From the NCBI GenBank assembly GCA_016742275.1, contig JACVCD010000007.1, positions 124,001 through 188,000 on the forward strand: DNA of 64,000 nucleotides, written 5' to 3'. Below the pieces are notes generated by a model. The model was not told where the DNA came from and searched no databases. It was given only the letters and a program-made list of their open reading frames with translations. A program made the position numbers and the translations under genes. Position 1 is the stretch's first letter. Every line of letters begins with the position of its first letter. Positions 1 to 7,235 of the stretch are shown here, piece after piece. Source of the stretch: Gemmatimonadaceae bacterium (GTDB lineage: Bacteria > Gemmatimonadota > Gemmatimonadetes > Gemmatimonadales > Gemmatimonadaceae).

Positions 1-1139
1 GCGGCCCGACGACGACGAGTCGCACAGAGTCCCAGCACCAGCGACATCAGTATCTGCTCCGCATTGGAAACGGTGGTGTCCTTGAGTGCCAAGTCGGCTT
101 CCAGCAGAAGTTCGAGCGCGCGCGCGCAGGCGTCAGCGCTCCATTGATCCGTAACCTTGGTCCATGCCGACGCAGCCTCGCCCCACGGGCGTCCCGGATA
201 GCCGCCCGTTTCCTTGAGAAACGCAAAGAACTCCTGCGGGAGGCGATTGGTCGGAATACCGGAATCACGTCGTGCCCGACCGTATGACAGCGCAAACGCC
301 TGCGTTGCCAGCATGAACACGACCTGTACTGCCGTCACCTTGGGTTGGCCAAGGACATGCGGTACCAACGTGACAGCAGCCTGCGCATCGTGACGCGCTA
401 CGGCATCGAGCAAATCGGTTTCGGTCTCCCCACGACGAATTCCCACGACGGCTGCAACGGCGTCCGCATCGATGGACGCCGCGCTTTCTGGCGATGGATC
501 CGACGCGTCTGTGTTTGCACCAGCGTTGCCGCGCTGCGCATCCTGTACGCCGAGCACGTAGCTCGCGCACTTGTCGAGTTCTGCAGCAAGCAGATGCAGA
601 TCATTGCCAACCGCTTGCTGCATCAATTGCGCAGCTTCGTCCGTCACCGCCATCGACAATACGGTACTGGCGTGGTGGGCAATCCACTTGCGCACACGCT
701 CTGGTGTGAGCGGCGCAAAATCGAGTGCCACTGAAGCGTTGGTGAGCGCGGTATCCGCCTTGCTACCAGCTGGCGATAGCAGCAACAGCAACGTATCGCT
801 GGCTGGGCGCGTGAGATATTTGTCGAGCTGCTGACGCGCGGCTTTTTTGAGCGCAGTCACATCGCGCAGCACGACGGCGCGCCGTTCGGCCAGCATCGGA
901 GGAGTAGCCAGCAGACTCCCGAGTGTTTCGGCATCGAGATCACCACCGCGGCGCAATTCACAGTTGAAATCGCGCGTGGATGGATCGATGGCAGCATCGA
1001 GCAGATCGCGGACGGCCGCTTCCTTCAGAAAGTCGTCGTCGCCGAAGAGATAATAGACCGGTTCGAAGGCCCGCGACTGGACAGCGGCCTGCACGACCCG
1101 CAGGGGTGATGCTTCGCGAGGAGTGGACTTCGGCGGCAT
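1..1139 (-). CDS. holA: DNA polymerase III subunit delta (partial, C-terminus beyond window)
   Basis: This is the clamp-loader delta subunit, which opens the sliding clamp DnaN at the replication fork. The minus-strand frame opens with ATG at 1139 (MPPKSTPREASPLRV) and stays open to the left edge, giving 379 visible codons. Features typical of delta are the early 'YYLFGDDDFLKEAAVRDLL' segment, the 'RRAVVLRDVTALKK' strand-helix and the central 'LTPERVRKWIAHHA' region. The last 10-20 residues and the stop lie outside the window, so nothing can be said about downstream neighbours. The assignment rests on the overall delta pattern rather than on a catalytic motif, because delta has a degenerate AAA+ fold. 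Confidence 0.85.
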   Translation of the reverse strand, partial: MPPKSTPREASPLRVVQAAVQSRAFEPVYYLFGDDDFLKEAAVRDLLDAAIDPSTRDFNCELRRGGDLDAETLGSLLATPPMLAERRAVVLRDVTALKKAARQQLDKYLTRPASDTLLLLLSPAGSKADTALTNASVALDFAPLTPERVRKWIAHHASTVLSMAVTDEAAQLMQQAVGNDLHLLAAELDKCASYVLGVQDAQRGNAGANTDASDPSPESAASIDADAVAAVVGIRRGETETDLLDAVARHDAQAAVTLVPHVLGQPKVTAVQVVFMLATQAFALSYGRARRDSGIPTNRLPQEFFAFLKETGGYPGRPWGEAASAWTKVTDQWSADACARALELLLEADLALKDTTVSNAEQILMSLVLGLCATRRRRA

Positions 1140-1223
1140 GCAAACAATCTAGCAGAACAGCGGGTCGAGCCGGCGCGTTCGGATACGGTGCGCCTTGATA
1201 CTTCGACCCGTTGATGCGACGGC

Positions 1224-1790
1224 CTACTGTGCGCCGTCGAAGGTATAGCTGGCGTTCACGAACGTGACCGGAACGTCGTCCACCATCATGGCGGCGGACC
1301 AGACCGGATTTCCAGTTGCCATGGCATGCAGCAATTCGGCAGTCACATATGGGGCATCCGGCATAGCCGGGGTCGAAGCAATGACGGGCGCCATACGCAC
1401 CTCTGGTGCGCTGGTATCTGAAACAGCTCGCCAGGCAATCACGCCGAGCATGGCGCTTGCAGCCACCGCCAAGACCGCACGCGTTTGACGGGGCCCCACG
1501 CGATAACCGAGATCCGAGCGCACCGCAGCTGCTGATACCGCTGCCTGAGGAAGAGCGGCCTGCTCCTCTCGGCATTCGGCCAGTCGCGCACGAAGCCGCG
1601 CCTGGAAATCGGCGCTGGGCTCCAGGGTGGGAAGGCTCTTCACCACCATCAACGAGCGGCGCACCAGCGCGTCATGCGCTGCGCAGCTATTACACGCCAT
1701 GATATGGCGCTGTGCTGCGGCCATTAGCGTGCCTGGTAGCGTATCGTCGAGATAGCCCAGGTGGTGTTTACGAAAATTCTTGCAGTCCAT
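1224..1790 (-). CDS. Zinc-finger (zf-HC2) membrane anti-sigma factor
   Basis: The 188-aa product carries the anti-sigma zinc finger near its N-terminus: Cys3, then H29-x3-C33-x2-C36 (HIMACNSC), the ZAS/zf-HC2 arrangement. A single hydrophobic segment at about residues 104-121 would anchor it in the inner membrane with the finger in the cytoplasm and a short C-terminal domain outside. It follows the ECF sigma gene at 2072-2716 on the same strand, so it most likely sequesters that sigma factor. The two genes are not tightly coupled: 281 nt lie between them, half of it a giant inverted repeat. The start is ATG at 1790. The signal sensed by the periplasmic part cannot be read from the sequence. 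Confidence 0.82.
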   Translation of the reverse strand: MDCKNFRKHHLGYLDDTLPGTLMAAAQRHIMACNSCAAHDALVRRSLMVVKSLPTLEPSADFQARLRARLAECREEQAALPQAAVSAAAVRSDLGYRVGPRQTRAVLAVAASAMLGVIAWRAVSDTSAPEVRMAPVIASTPAMPDAPYVTAELLHAMATGNPVWSAAMMVDDVPVTFVNASYTFDGAQ

Positions 1791-1919
1791 CGTCCGTCGC
1801 GTAAGCCAGCGTATACCAGAAACCCTTCGTCCCAGTCCATCGCCGGATCAGGAGGGCAGGTACGGGAAGGTACCCACCCTGTTGGGGAGGGTTCCGATGG
1901 CTTCAAGTATCGCGATCGG

Positions 1920-2070
1920 GAGGATCTGAGGGAACAGATGGCGCGAGGATCCGAGGATTTGAGGACAAGAGAGCGGGCCCTGGGAGCGCCCGATGGACAG
2001 GGTGCTCCCAGGGCCCGCTCTCTTATCCTCAGATCCTCCAATCCTCACGCCATCTGTTTCTCAGATCCTC
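1920..2070. repeat. Giant imperfect inverted repeat (68/67-nt arms, 16-nt loop)
   Basis: The left arm 1920-1987 and right arm 2004-2070 are reverse complements with one indel and about six mismatches. The innermost 27 positions (1961-1987 against 2004-2030) differ at only one base. The loop is 1988-2003. The right arm ends two bases from the sigma-factor stop codon at 2072-2074. The arms are built from repeated GAGGAT/GATCTGAG words. In RNA this would form a very stable hairpin between the sigma and anti-sigma coding regions. There is no U-run after it, so it is not a textbook terminator. Confidence 0.9.
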
Positions 2071-2071
2071 G

Positions 2072-2716
2072 TCACCTCACGAGGGGCGCGATAATATCCG
2101 CGAACGCGGTCCGCGCCCGGTTCAGGCGGGACTTTACCGTTCCCAAGTTCACACCCGTGATCTCGGCGATTTCCTCATAGGACTTGCCTTCGAGTTCACG
2201 CAGGACGAAAACCTCACGGTGGTGCGACGGGAGCTGACCGACCGAGTGTTCCACCATTTCCCGCAGATGACGCTTGCGGAACAGGTCGTCCGGACGGGTG
2301 TGTACGTCCTCGAACTGGAGCGGGCGCTCCTCGTCCTCGAACTTGGCCTTGATCGTCTGGAAGAGCACCAGCGGATTGCGCGAACGGTTGCGCAGCTCAT
2401 TCTTGGCCAGGTTCGACGCGATGGTGTAAATCCACGTCGAGAACTTCTTGGAACGATCAAATCGGGCGATGTGGCGGTATACCCGGATGAACACTTCCTG
2501 CACCAGATCTTCAGCGCGGTCGCGGTCACCGATCGTGCGGTAGACGAAGTTGAGGAGTCGACCCTGATAACGGTCTACGAGCTCCTCGAACGCGCGTTCC
2601 TCTCCACCGAGGAATGCCGACACCACGTCCCCGTCCTCGAGCGTGCGCAGATGTTCGCGCACCGGCACAGTCTGGGTGGAATGGGACGTCAGTCGCGTGC
2701 GAGCCAGTTCGGCCAT
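2072..2716 (-). CDS. ECF-type RNA polymerase sigma factor
   Basis: The 214-aa protein has the two-domain ECF layout. Region 2 (about residues 35-105) includes FEELVDRYQGRLLNFVYR, the DRAEDLVQEVFIRVYR core-binding helix and FSTWIYTIASNLAKNELR. Region 4 (about 155-210) has a helix-turn-helix with 'LPSHHREVFVLRELEGKSY' and 'GVNLGTVKSRLNRAR'. There is no sigma-3 domain. The ATG at 2716 is preceded by a strong purine-rich ribosome site (GGAGGAGGG), which supports this start. It is probably controlled by the zinc-finger anti-sigma encoded downstream. The 245 nt upstream, up to the NUDIX terminator, are AT-richer and should hold its promoter, but no clear -35/-10 pair was seen. Confidence 0.93.
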   Translation of the reverse strand: MAELARTRLTSHSTQTVPVREHLRTLEDGDVVSAFLGGEERAFEELVDRYQGRLLNFVYRTIGDRDRAEDLVQEVFIRVYRHIARFDRSKKFSTWIYTIASNLAKNELRNRSRNPLVLFQTIKAKFEDEERPLQFEDVHTRPDDLFRKRHLREMVEHSVGQLPSHHREVFVLRELEGKSYEEIAEITGVNLGTVKSRLNRARTAFADIIAPLVR

Positions 2717-2961
2717 CGGTCAAGCCCTCCTCCTGCGGTGACGCGAGCCTTGGGGCCCGCGGCGCCTCGTCGGCCATCCGGTCTGTCCGGCAGTGCCATC
2801 GAGTGTGCACCAGTGTATAGAGCATAGGCCGTGCCGCGAGGAACAAAATGGAACATTTTCTCATAAGTTATTGGCAGTAAACACTTTAATAAAGTTTGTG
2901 CGCCAGCACACACGTCCTCATGACCGTGCATTTGACTGTCATGACGTCCTTTTTTGTGGAC

Positions 2962-2992
2962 AAAAAAGAGGACAGTCTTGGCGACTGTCCTC
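2962..2992 (-). terminator. Intrinsic terminator of the NUDIX gene
   Basis: A perfect 10-bp stem (2968-2977 with 2983-2992, GAGGACAGTC/GACTGTCCTC) with a 5-nt loop is followed on the minus strand by six consecutive T. It lies 23 nt past the NUDIX stop codon at 3015, the expected place for rho-independent termination, and separates that gene from the sigma-factor gene. Confidence 0.9.
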
Positions 2993-3014
2993 CTCCAGTG
3001 ACGCGCATCGCCGA

Positions 3015-3572
3015 TCAGCGCAGCCGGAAAGTTGCCGCATAAAACAGGGCGAGTGCCGTCTTGGCATCCTGAATGGCACCCTGCTCGATCATGGTCAGCG
3101 CCGCGGAAAGTCGAGTAGGCACCAATTCCATGAATTCATCGGCCTCGCGGGCGGCGTCTCCCGCGGTCAGGTCGGTGGCGAGAAACAGATGGATCTTCTC
3201 GTCGGTGAATCCAGGTGTGGTGTACATGGTGAAGAGGCGCTCGATTCGTGCCGCCCGGTAGCCGGTCTCCTCTTGGAGTTCACGAGCCGCACACTGCTCC
3301 GGCGTCTCGCCCGGATCCAGTCGCCCGGCCGGGATCTCGTACAGGAACTGTTCGGCAGCATACCGATATTGCCGGATGAGCACGACCTCGGGATCATCCT
3401 CATCAGCGCGGAGCACCGGAACCACTGCGCTGGCGCCGGGATGCCGAATCATTTCAAGCTTTCCGGTGGATCCATCCGGAAAACGCACAGTGTCCAGGTC
3501 TACGGAGATGATGCGTCCCGAGTAGACCCGTTCGCCGCTGACTTTGCCGGTGTTGCTGGTGTCGTCGTGCAT
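3015..3572 (-). CDS. NUDIX hydrolase, ADP-ribose pyrophosphatase type
   Basis: The 185-aa protein has a complete Nudix box. G83, E89 and the run R97-E98-L-x-E101-E102-x-G104 fit Gx5Ex7REUxEExGU, and the glutamates bind the catalytic Mg2+. The surrounding sequence (KLEMIRHPGASAVVPVL, QYRYAAEQFLYEIPAGRLDPGE) matches the NudF/ADP-ribose pyrophosphatase branch, which hydrolyses ADP-ribose to AMP and ribose-5-phosphate. The start is ATG at 3572, eleven bases after the stop of the SET-domain gene at 3584, so the two may be co-transcribed. A strong terminator follows. The exact nucleoside-diphosphate substrate is inferred from the family. Confidence 0.88.
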   Translation of the reverse strand: MHDDTSNTGKVSGERVYSGRIISVDLDTVRFPDGSTGKLEMIRHPGASAVVPVLRADEDDPEVVLIRQYRYAAEQFLYEIPAGRLDPGETPEQCAARELQEETGYRAARIERLFTMYTTPGFTDEKIHLFLATDLTAGDAAREADEFMELVPTRLSAALTMIEQGAIQDAKTALALFYAATFRLR

Positions 3573-3583
3573 GTTGTTGTAAA

Positions 3584-4318
3584 TCAGCGCTTTACGCTTC
3601 TCTTTTTACTCTTTACACCTTTCTTTACGCTTTTCTTTACGCTCTTTTTGGTGTTCTTTTTTGTTTTGGCATGGCGCTCGGCAACATGCGGATGCGCCAC
3701 ATGCTTCTCCTTGGCGTCCGCTGCCTTCGCCGCCCGCTTCCGAACCGGCTTCCGCGGCTTCTTTACATCGTTGCCAGCCAGCCACTCCCGAACGGTCGGT
3801 CGCAGGTAGACCGGCACCCGCAGGATCGTGCCGCGGCACTTGGGTGAGCCACAACGGCAGGCGTAATACCGAATGTCCTCCGGCTCGTATTCATCCTGCC
3901 ACTCGAACCGGTAGTCGTACACCAGCTCCGATTCCGGCTTGATGGCCTTGATGGCCTTGATGTAGATGTGCCCATTCTCGATCTCCGTCTCGCAGTTGGG
4001 ATCGCAGGAATGGTTGATGAAACGGGCATCGTTTCCGCCGAACCGGGCATCGAGCACCGTATCGTCGTCCAGCACGAACAGGAACGTGTGATGGCGTCCC
4101 TCATTGTCGTCGTAGCGACGGTCCGCTTCTTCGTGGGTGATGCGCTGTCCCCAGTACTCATCCACGATCTGACCTTTGCGGATGGGCTTCACCGCGAATG
4201 CGCCGCGCCCCTGGATTTTCGAACGACGGACTTCGTACAGCTCCGACTTGGGCGGCTTCACGAGCTTCGGGCTTTTCACCTTCGGGCTCTTCTTCGCGGA
4301 CTTCCGGGATGGCGACAC
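3584..4318 (-). CDS. SET-domain protein (putative protein lysine methyltransferase) with basic tails
   Basis: The SET domain spans about residues 29-137 of 244. It has the GRGAF entry motif (37-41), the knot motif RFINHSCDPNC (99-109) that binds S-adenosylmethionine, and the ELVYDY segment (131-136). A post-SET CxCx4C cluster (C154, C156, C161) would bind zinc with C109. The N-terminal 25 residues are rich in Lys/Ser/Pro, and the last 60 residues are almost entirely Lys, Ala, Ser and Val with KKSV/KKGV repeats, like histone H1 or bacterial H1-like proteins. The start is GTG at 4318; no in-frame ATG precedes it before a stop. The domain and zinc cluster are seen; methylation of a lysine-rich target, possibly its own tail, is inference. 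Confidence 0.88.
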   Translation of the reverse strand: MSPSRKSAKKSPKVKSPKLVKPPKSELYEVRRSKIQGRGAFAVKPIRKGQIVDEYWGQRITHEEADRRYDDNEGRHHTFLFVLDDDTVLDARFGGNDARFINHSCDPNCETEIENGHIYIKAIKAIKPESELVYDYRFEWQDEYEPEDIRYYACRCGSPKCRGTILRVPVYLRPTVREWLAGNDVKKPRKPVRKRAAKAADAKEKHVAHPHVAERHAKTKKNTKKSVKKSVKKGVKSKKRSVKR

Positions 4319-4430
4319 GACGGGGAGTGGTCAGGGGGACAGATGAGAAACACAGACGTCATCGTATGCACCTCGAAGTGAAACGATGACAAACAACGAA
4401 AACGACAGATAGAGAAAGACAGCGACAAAC

Positions 4431-5831
4431 CTAGGCGATGTCGTCGTCTGTCGGCTCGTACACGGTAATGGGTCCGAGCCCCAATGCGGCAATCGGCTCG
4501 CGAATGGCGTCCGCATCACCCACCACCACGACCTGCAAACGGCCGGGGTCGAGATGCGCTCGGGCCACCCGCAGCACATCGTCGGCCGTTACGGACTGCA
4601 CCCGCTCGCGGTAGCTGTCGAAGTAACTGTTGGGGAGACGGAAGATCTCCACGTTGGCCAGACCACCTGCCACTTCCGCTGTGGTTTCAAAACGGATGGG
4701 AAACACGCCAATGAGATACGACACGGCAAGCGACAACTCTGTCTCGCTCACCGGCGCTTCCCGAATGCGTGTGATCTCGTGCACGATCTCGCGCAGTGCA
4801 TCAGCCGTGACAGCAGTTTCGACGGCAGTCGACACTTCGAATGGACTTGCCGCACGACGCCAATCGAATGCGGAATGTGCCCCGTACGTATACGCGTGCT
4901 CTTCGCGCAGATTGAGATTGAGTCGTGAAGAAAAAAGGCCGCCGAGAATGGCGTTCATCACGACCACGGGGAAGTAGTCGTCGTGCAAGCGCGGAATGGC
5001 CACATGCCCCACGCGCACTTCCGATTGCGGGGCATCCGATTTGTGCACGAGATGCACACGCGGCTCGAGATGGCGCTGCGCCGCTGACGGTTCGGTAACC
5101 GGTGGTGCTGAACCAGTCCAATCCCCGAAATAGAGTGTGGCGAGTCGTACCGCCGCCTCAATGTCGATATCACCGACCAGCATCAGCGCGGTGGCATCAG
5201 GCCGATAGTATTGCGCGTGATACCGTACGACTTCGTCTCGCGTGAGGCGTTCGACGCTGCGCTCATCGCCACCGGCAAGACGTGCAAATCGTGATGCCGG
5301 CTCATACAGCAGACGTGAAAAAAACACATCCGACAAACCGCGCGGCTCGGCACGAAGCTGCGCCAGATCCGCACGGCGCTCGGCACGCATCCGCTCGAGT
5401 TCCTGCTCGGGAAACGCCGGGTGCCGCAACACCTCCGCCAACACATTCATCGCATCATCGATGCGCGATGACAGGGCCGTGAGTTGTACAATGGCCGAGT
5501 CCCAGTCGGCACCAGTATCGATGGTGGTACCGAGCATTTCGAGCCGCGTAGCCAGCTGCAACGCGTCCATATCGCGCGTGCCTTCGGTCAGCGCGCGCGT
5601 GACGAACTGTGCGAGCCCCTCACAGTCCCGCGGATCACGTGTGGCGCCAGCTTCGATCACAGCGAGCGTCGTGACCACCGGATACGCCGGCACATTCGCT
5701 ACCGTGAGGCGCAGGCCGTTGGGCAGGATACGCGTTTCGAAAACCGGGAATCGATACGGTCGCGGCGTACCAGCACCCGGTCGCGATGGAGCTGCAGTTT
5801 CGCTCTGTTCGGTGACAGGTGTCACGCTCAT
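4431..5831 (-). CDS. M16-family peptidase-like protein lacking the zinc motif
   Basis: The 466-aa protein has the M16 fold (TRILPNGLRLTVANVPAYPVVTTLAVIEAG at the N-terminus, later 'YYRPDATALMLVGDID' and 'VQSVTADDVLRVARAHL'). Where an active member has HxxEH it reads GLAQFVTRALTEGT, so the zinc ligands are missing. Its ATG overlaps the stop of the upstream M16 gene (ATGA, 4 nt), indicating translational coupling. In two-subunit M16 peptidases an active and an inactive chain form a heterodimer enclosing the peptide, and this pair fits that scheme. It probably acts as the substrate-binding partner of the gene at 5828-7141. Confidence 0.88.
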   Translation of the reverse strand: MSVTPVTEQSETAAPSRPGAGTPRPYRFPVFETRILPNGLRLTVANVPAYPVVTTLAVIEAGATRDPRDCEGLAQFVTRALTEGTRDMDALQLATRLEMLGTTIDTGADWDSAIVQLTALSSRIDDAMNVLAEVLRHPAFPEQELERMRAERRADLAQLRAEPRGLSDVFFSRLLYEPASRFARLAGGDERSVERLTRDEVVRYHAQYYRPDATALMLVGDIDIEAAVRLATLYFGDWTGSAPPVTEPSAAQRHLEPRVHLVHKSDAPQSEVRVGHVAIPRLHDDYFPVVVMNAILGGLFSSRLNLNLREEHAYTYGAHSAFDWRRAASPFEVSTAVETAVTADALREIVHEITRIREAPVSETELSLAVSYLIGVFPIRFETTAEVAGGLANVEIFRLPNSYFDSYRERVQSVTADDVLRVARAHLDPGRLQVVVVGDADAIREPIAALGLGPITVYEPTDDDIA

Positions 5832-7141
5832 GCGCCTACCTCCACCGGCTCTTCTGCATTCGACGCGTCGGACGCGCCTTCCTGTGGCAGGTAGAGCAGC
5901 ATAACCCGATTGTCCGGACCCAGGCGTTCACGGGCAAGCTTTGAAACATCAGCCGCCGACGTGGCCTGATATCGCGCCACCTGTGTGTTGATGAGGGACG
6001 CGTCGCCGAAGTACGTAGCAAACCGCGACAACTGATCGGCGCGTTCCGCTGCCGACTGCATACTGGTGACAAAGCTCGTTTCGATCAGAGCTCGTGCTCG
6101 TGTCACCTCATCCTCGGTCACGCCATGCTGATGCATGAGATCCAGTTCGGCCAGCACGGCGGCTTCGAACTGTTCGACCGATACATCCGGATGCGCCGTT
6201 GCGTCCACAATCAGCAGATCGCTGCCCTTGGACAGGTCATAGGTAAACGCACCGGCCTGCGACGCCACACGTTGACGGCGCACCAGCGACTGCTCGAGTC
6301 GGCATCCGCTGCGCAGCCCCAGCACCGCCGCCGCGAGGCTTGCGGCGTAGTAGCCATCCGTGCCGAACACCGGTGTGCGACAGGCGACGAAAAGGCGTGG
6401 CAGCGCGACGGCATCGGGGACCACCTCCCGTCGCGTGTCTCCAAACACGGGGGGAACCGACATCTCTCGCAGCGGCGGTCGATTTCCTCCGCGCGGGATG
6501 GAGCCGAAGTACTCCTCGACGCGCGCCATGGCCTCACGACGATCAAAATCACCGGCGATGGTAAGGACCGCGTTGTCGGGTGTGTAGTAGGTGCGGAAGA
6601 AATCGGCGACGTCGTCGAGCGAAGCATCGCTCAGATGCTCCATCGAGCCGATCAGCGAATGATGGAACGGATGGGATACCGGAAACGCCAACGCCGGCAG
6701 ACGTTCCCACCACGTGCCATACGGCTGATTGTCCACCGACCAACGACGCTCATTCTTCACGACATCACGCTGCGTATCCAGCTTCTGCTGTGTCATCGCC
6801 GGCAGCATTCGTCCCATCCGGTCCGCCTCTAACCACAGGGCGAGTGCCAATTGATGGGAGGGAAGCGTCTCATAGTAGTTCGTGCGATCGAGCCAGGTCG
6901 AACCGTTCAGCGTGCCACCTGCTCGCTGCACCAATTCGAAGTGCTCGTTGGCTTCCACATTCGCCGACCCCTGGAACAACATGTGTTCGAAGAGGTGCGC
7001 AAAGCCGGTGCGTTCTTCACGTTCATTCGCTGAGCCCACGTGATACCACAGATTCACCGCCACGATCGGCGCGGTATGATCCTGTGACAGCACCACGTGC
7101 AAGCCATTGGGGAGCTGATAGCTCTCTACGGGGATGTGCAT
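5828..7141 (-). CDS. M16-family zinc peptidase (active subunit)
   Basis: The 437-aa protein carries the inverted zinc motif H49-L-F-E52-H53 within GFAHLFEHMLFQGS, the signature of pitrilysin/processing-peptidase M16 enzymes. This is followed by the usual RTNYYETLPSHQLALALWLEADRM helix and 'YYTPDNAVLTIAGDFD'. No signal peptide is evident at the N-terminus (MHIPVESYQLPNGLHVVL), so it may be cytoplasmic. It is the first gene of the coupled pair with 4431-5831. The ATG at 7141 faces the divergent lipoprotein gene starting at 7236, leaving about 95 nt for both promoters. It probably degrades small peptides; the substrate is unknown. Confidence 0.9.
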   Translation of the reverse strand: MHIPVESYQLPNGLHVVLSQDHTAPIVAVNLWYHVGSANEREERTGFAHLFEHMLFQGSANVEANEHFELVQRAGGTLNGSTWLDRTNYYETLPSHQLALALWLEADRMGRMLPAMTQQKLDTQRDVVKNERRWSVDNQPYGTWWERLPALAFPVSHPFHHSLIGSMEHLSDASLDDVADFFRTYYTPDNAVLTIAGDFDRREAMARVEEYFGSIPRGGNRPPLREMSVPPVFGDTRREVVPDAVALPRLFVACRTPVFGTDGYYAASLAAAVLGLRSGCRLEQSLVRRQRVASQAGAFTYDLSKGSDLLIVDATAHPDVSVEQFEAAVLAELDLMHQHGVTEDEVTRARALIETSFVTSMQSAAERADQLSRFATYFGDASLINTQVARYQATSAADVSKLARERLGPDNRVMLLYLPQEGASDASNAEEPVEVGA

Positions 7142-7235
7142 GGGTCAATATTTGAGGCTGGTCACGAAACACGAAACCCCGCATTCCGCCTTTTCTTTTC
7201 GAATGGTACGTCCCGAATCCTACGACCGATCTTCC

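Noticed and set aside
1761..2180. Plus-strand open frame through the giant palindrome
   Set aside because: Its apparent internal repeat (SEDLRTRERALGAP) merely reflects the inverted repeat read on both sides; no ribosome site or family match.
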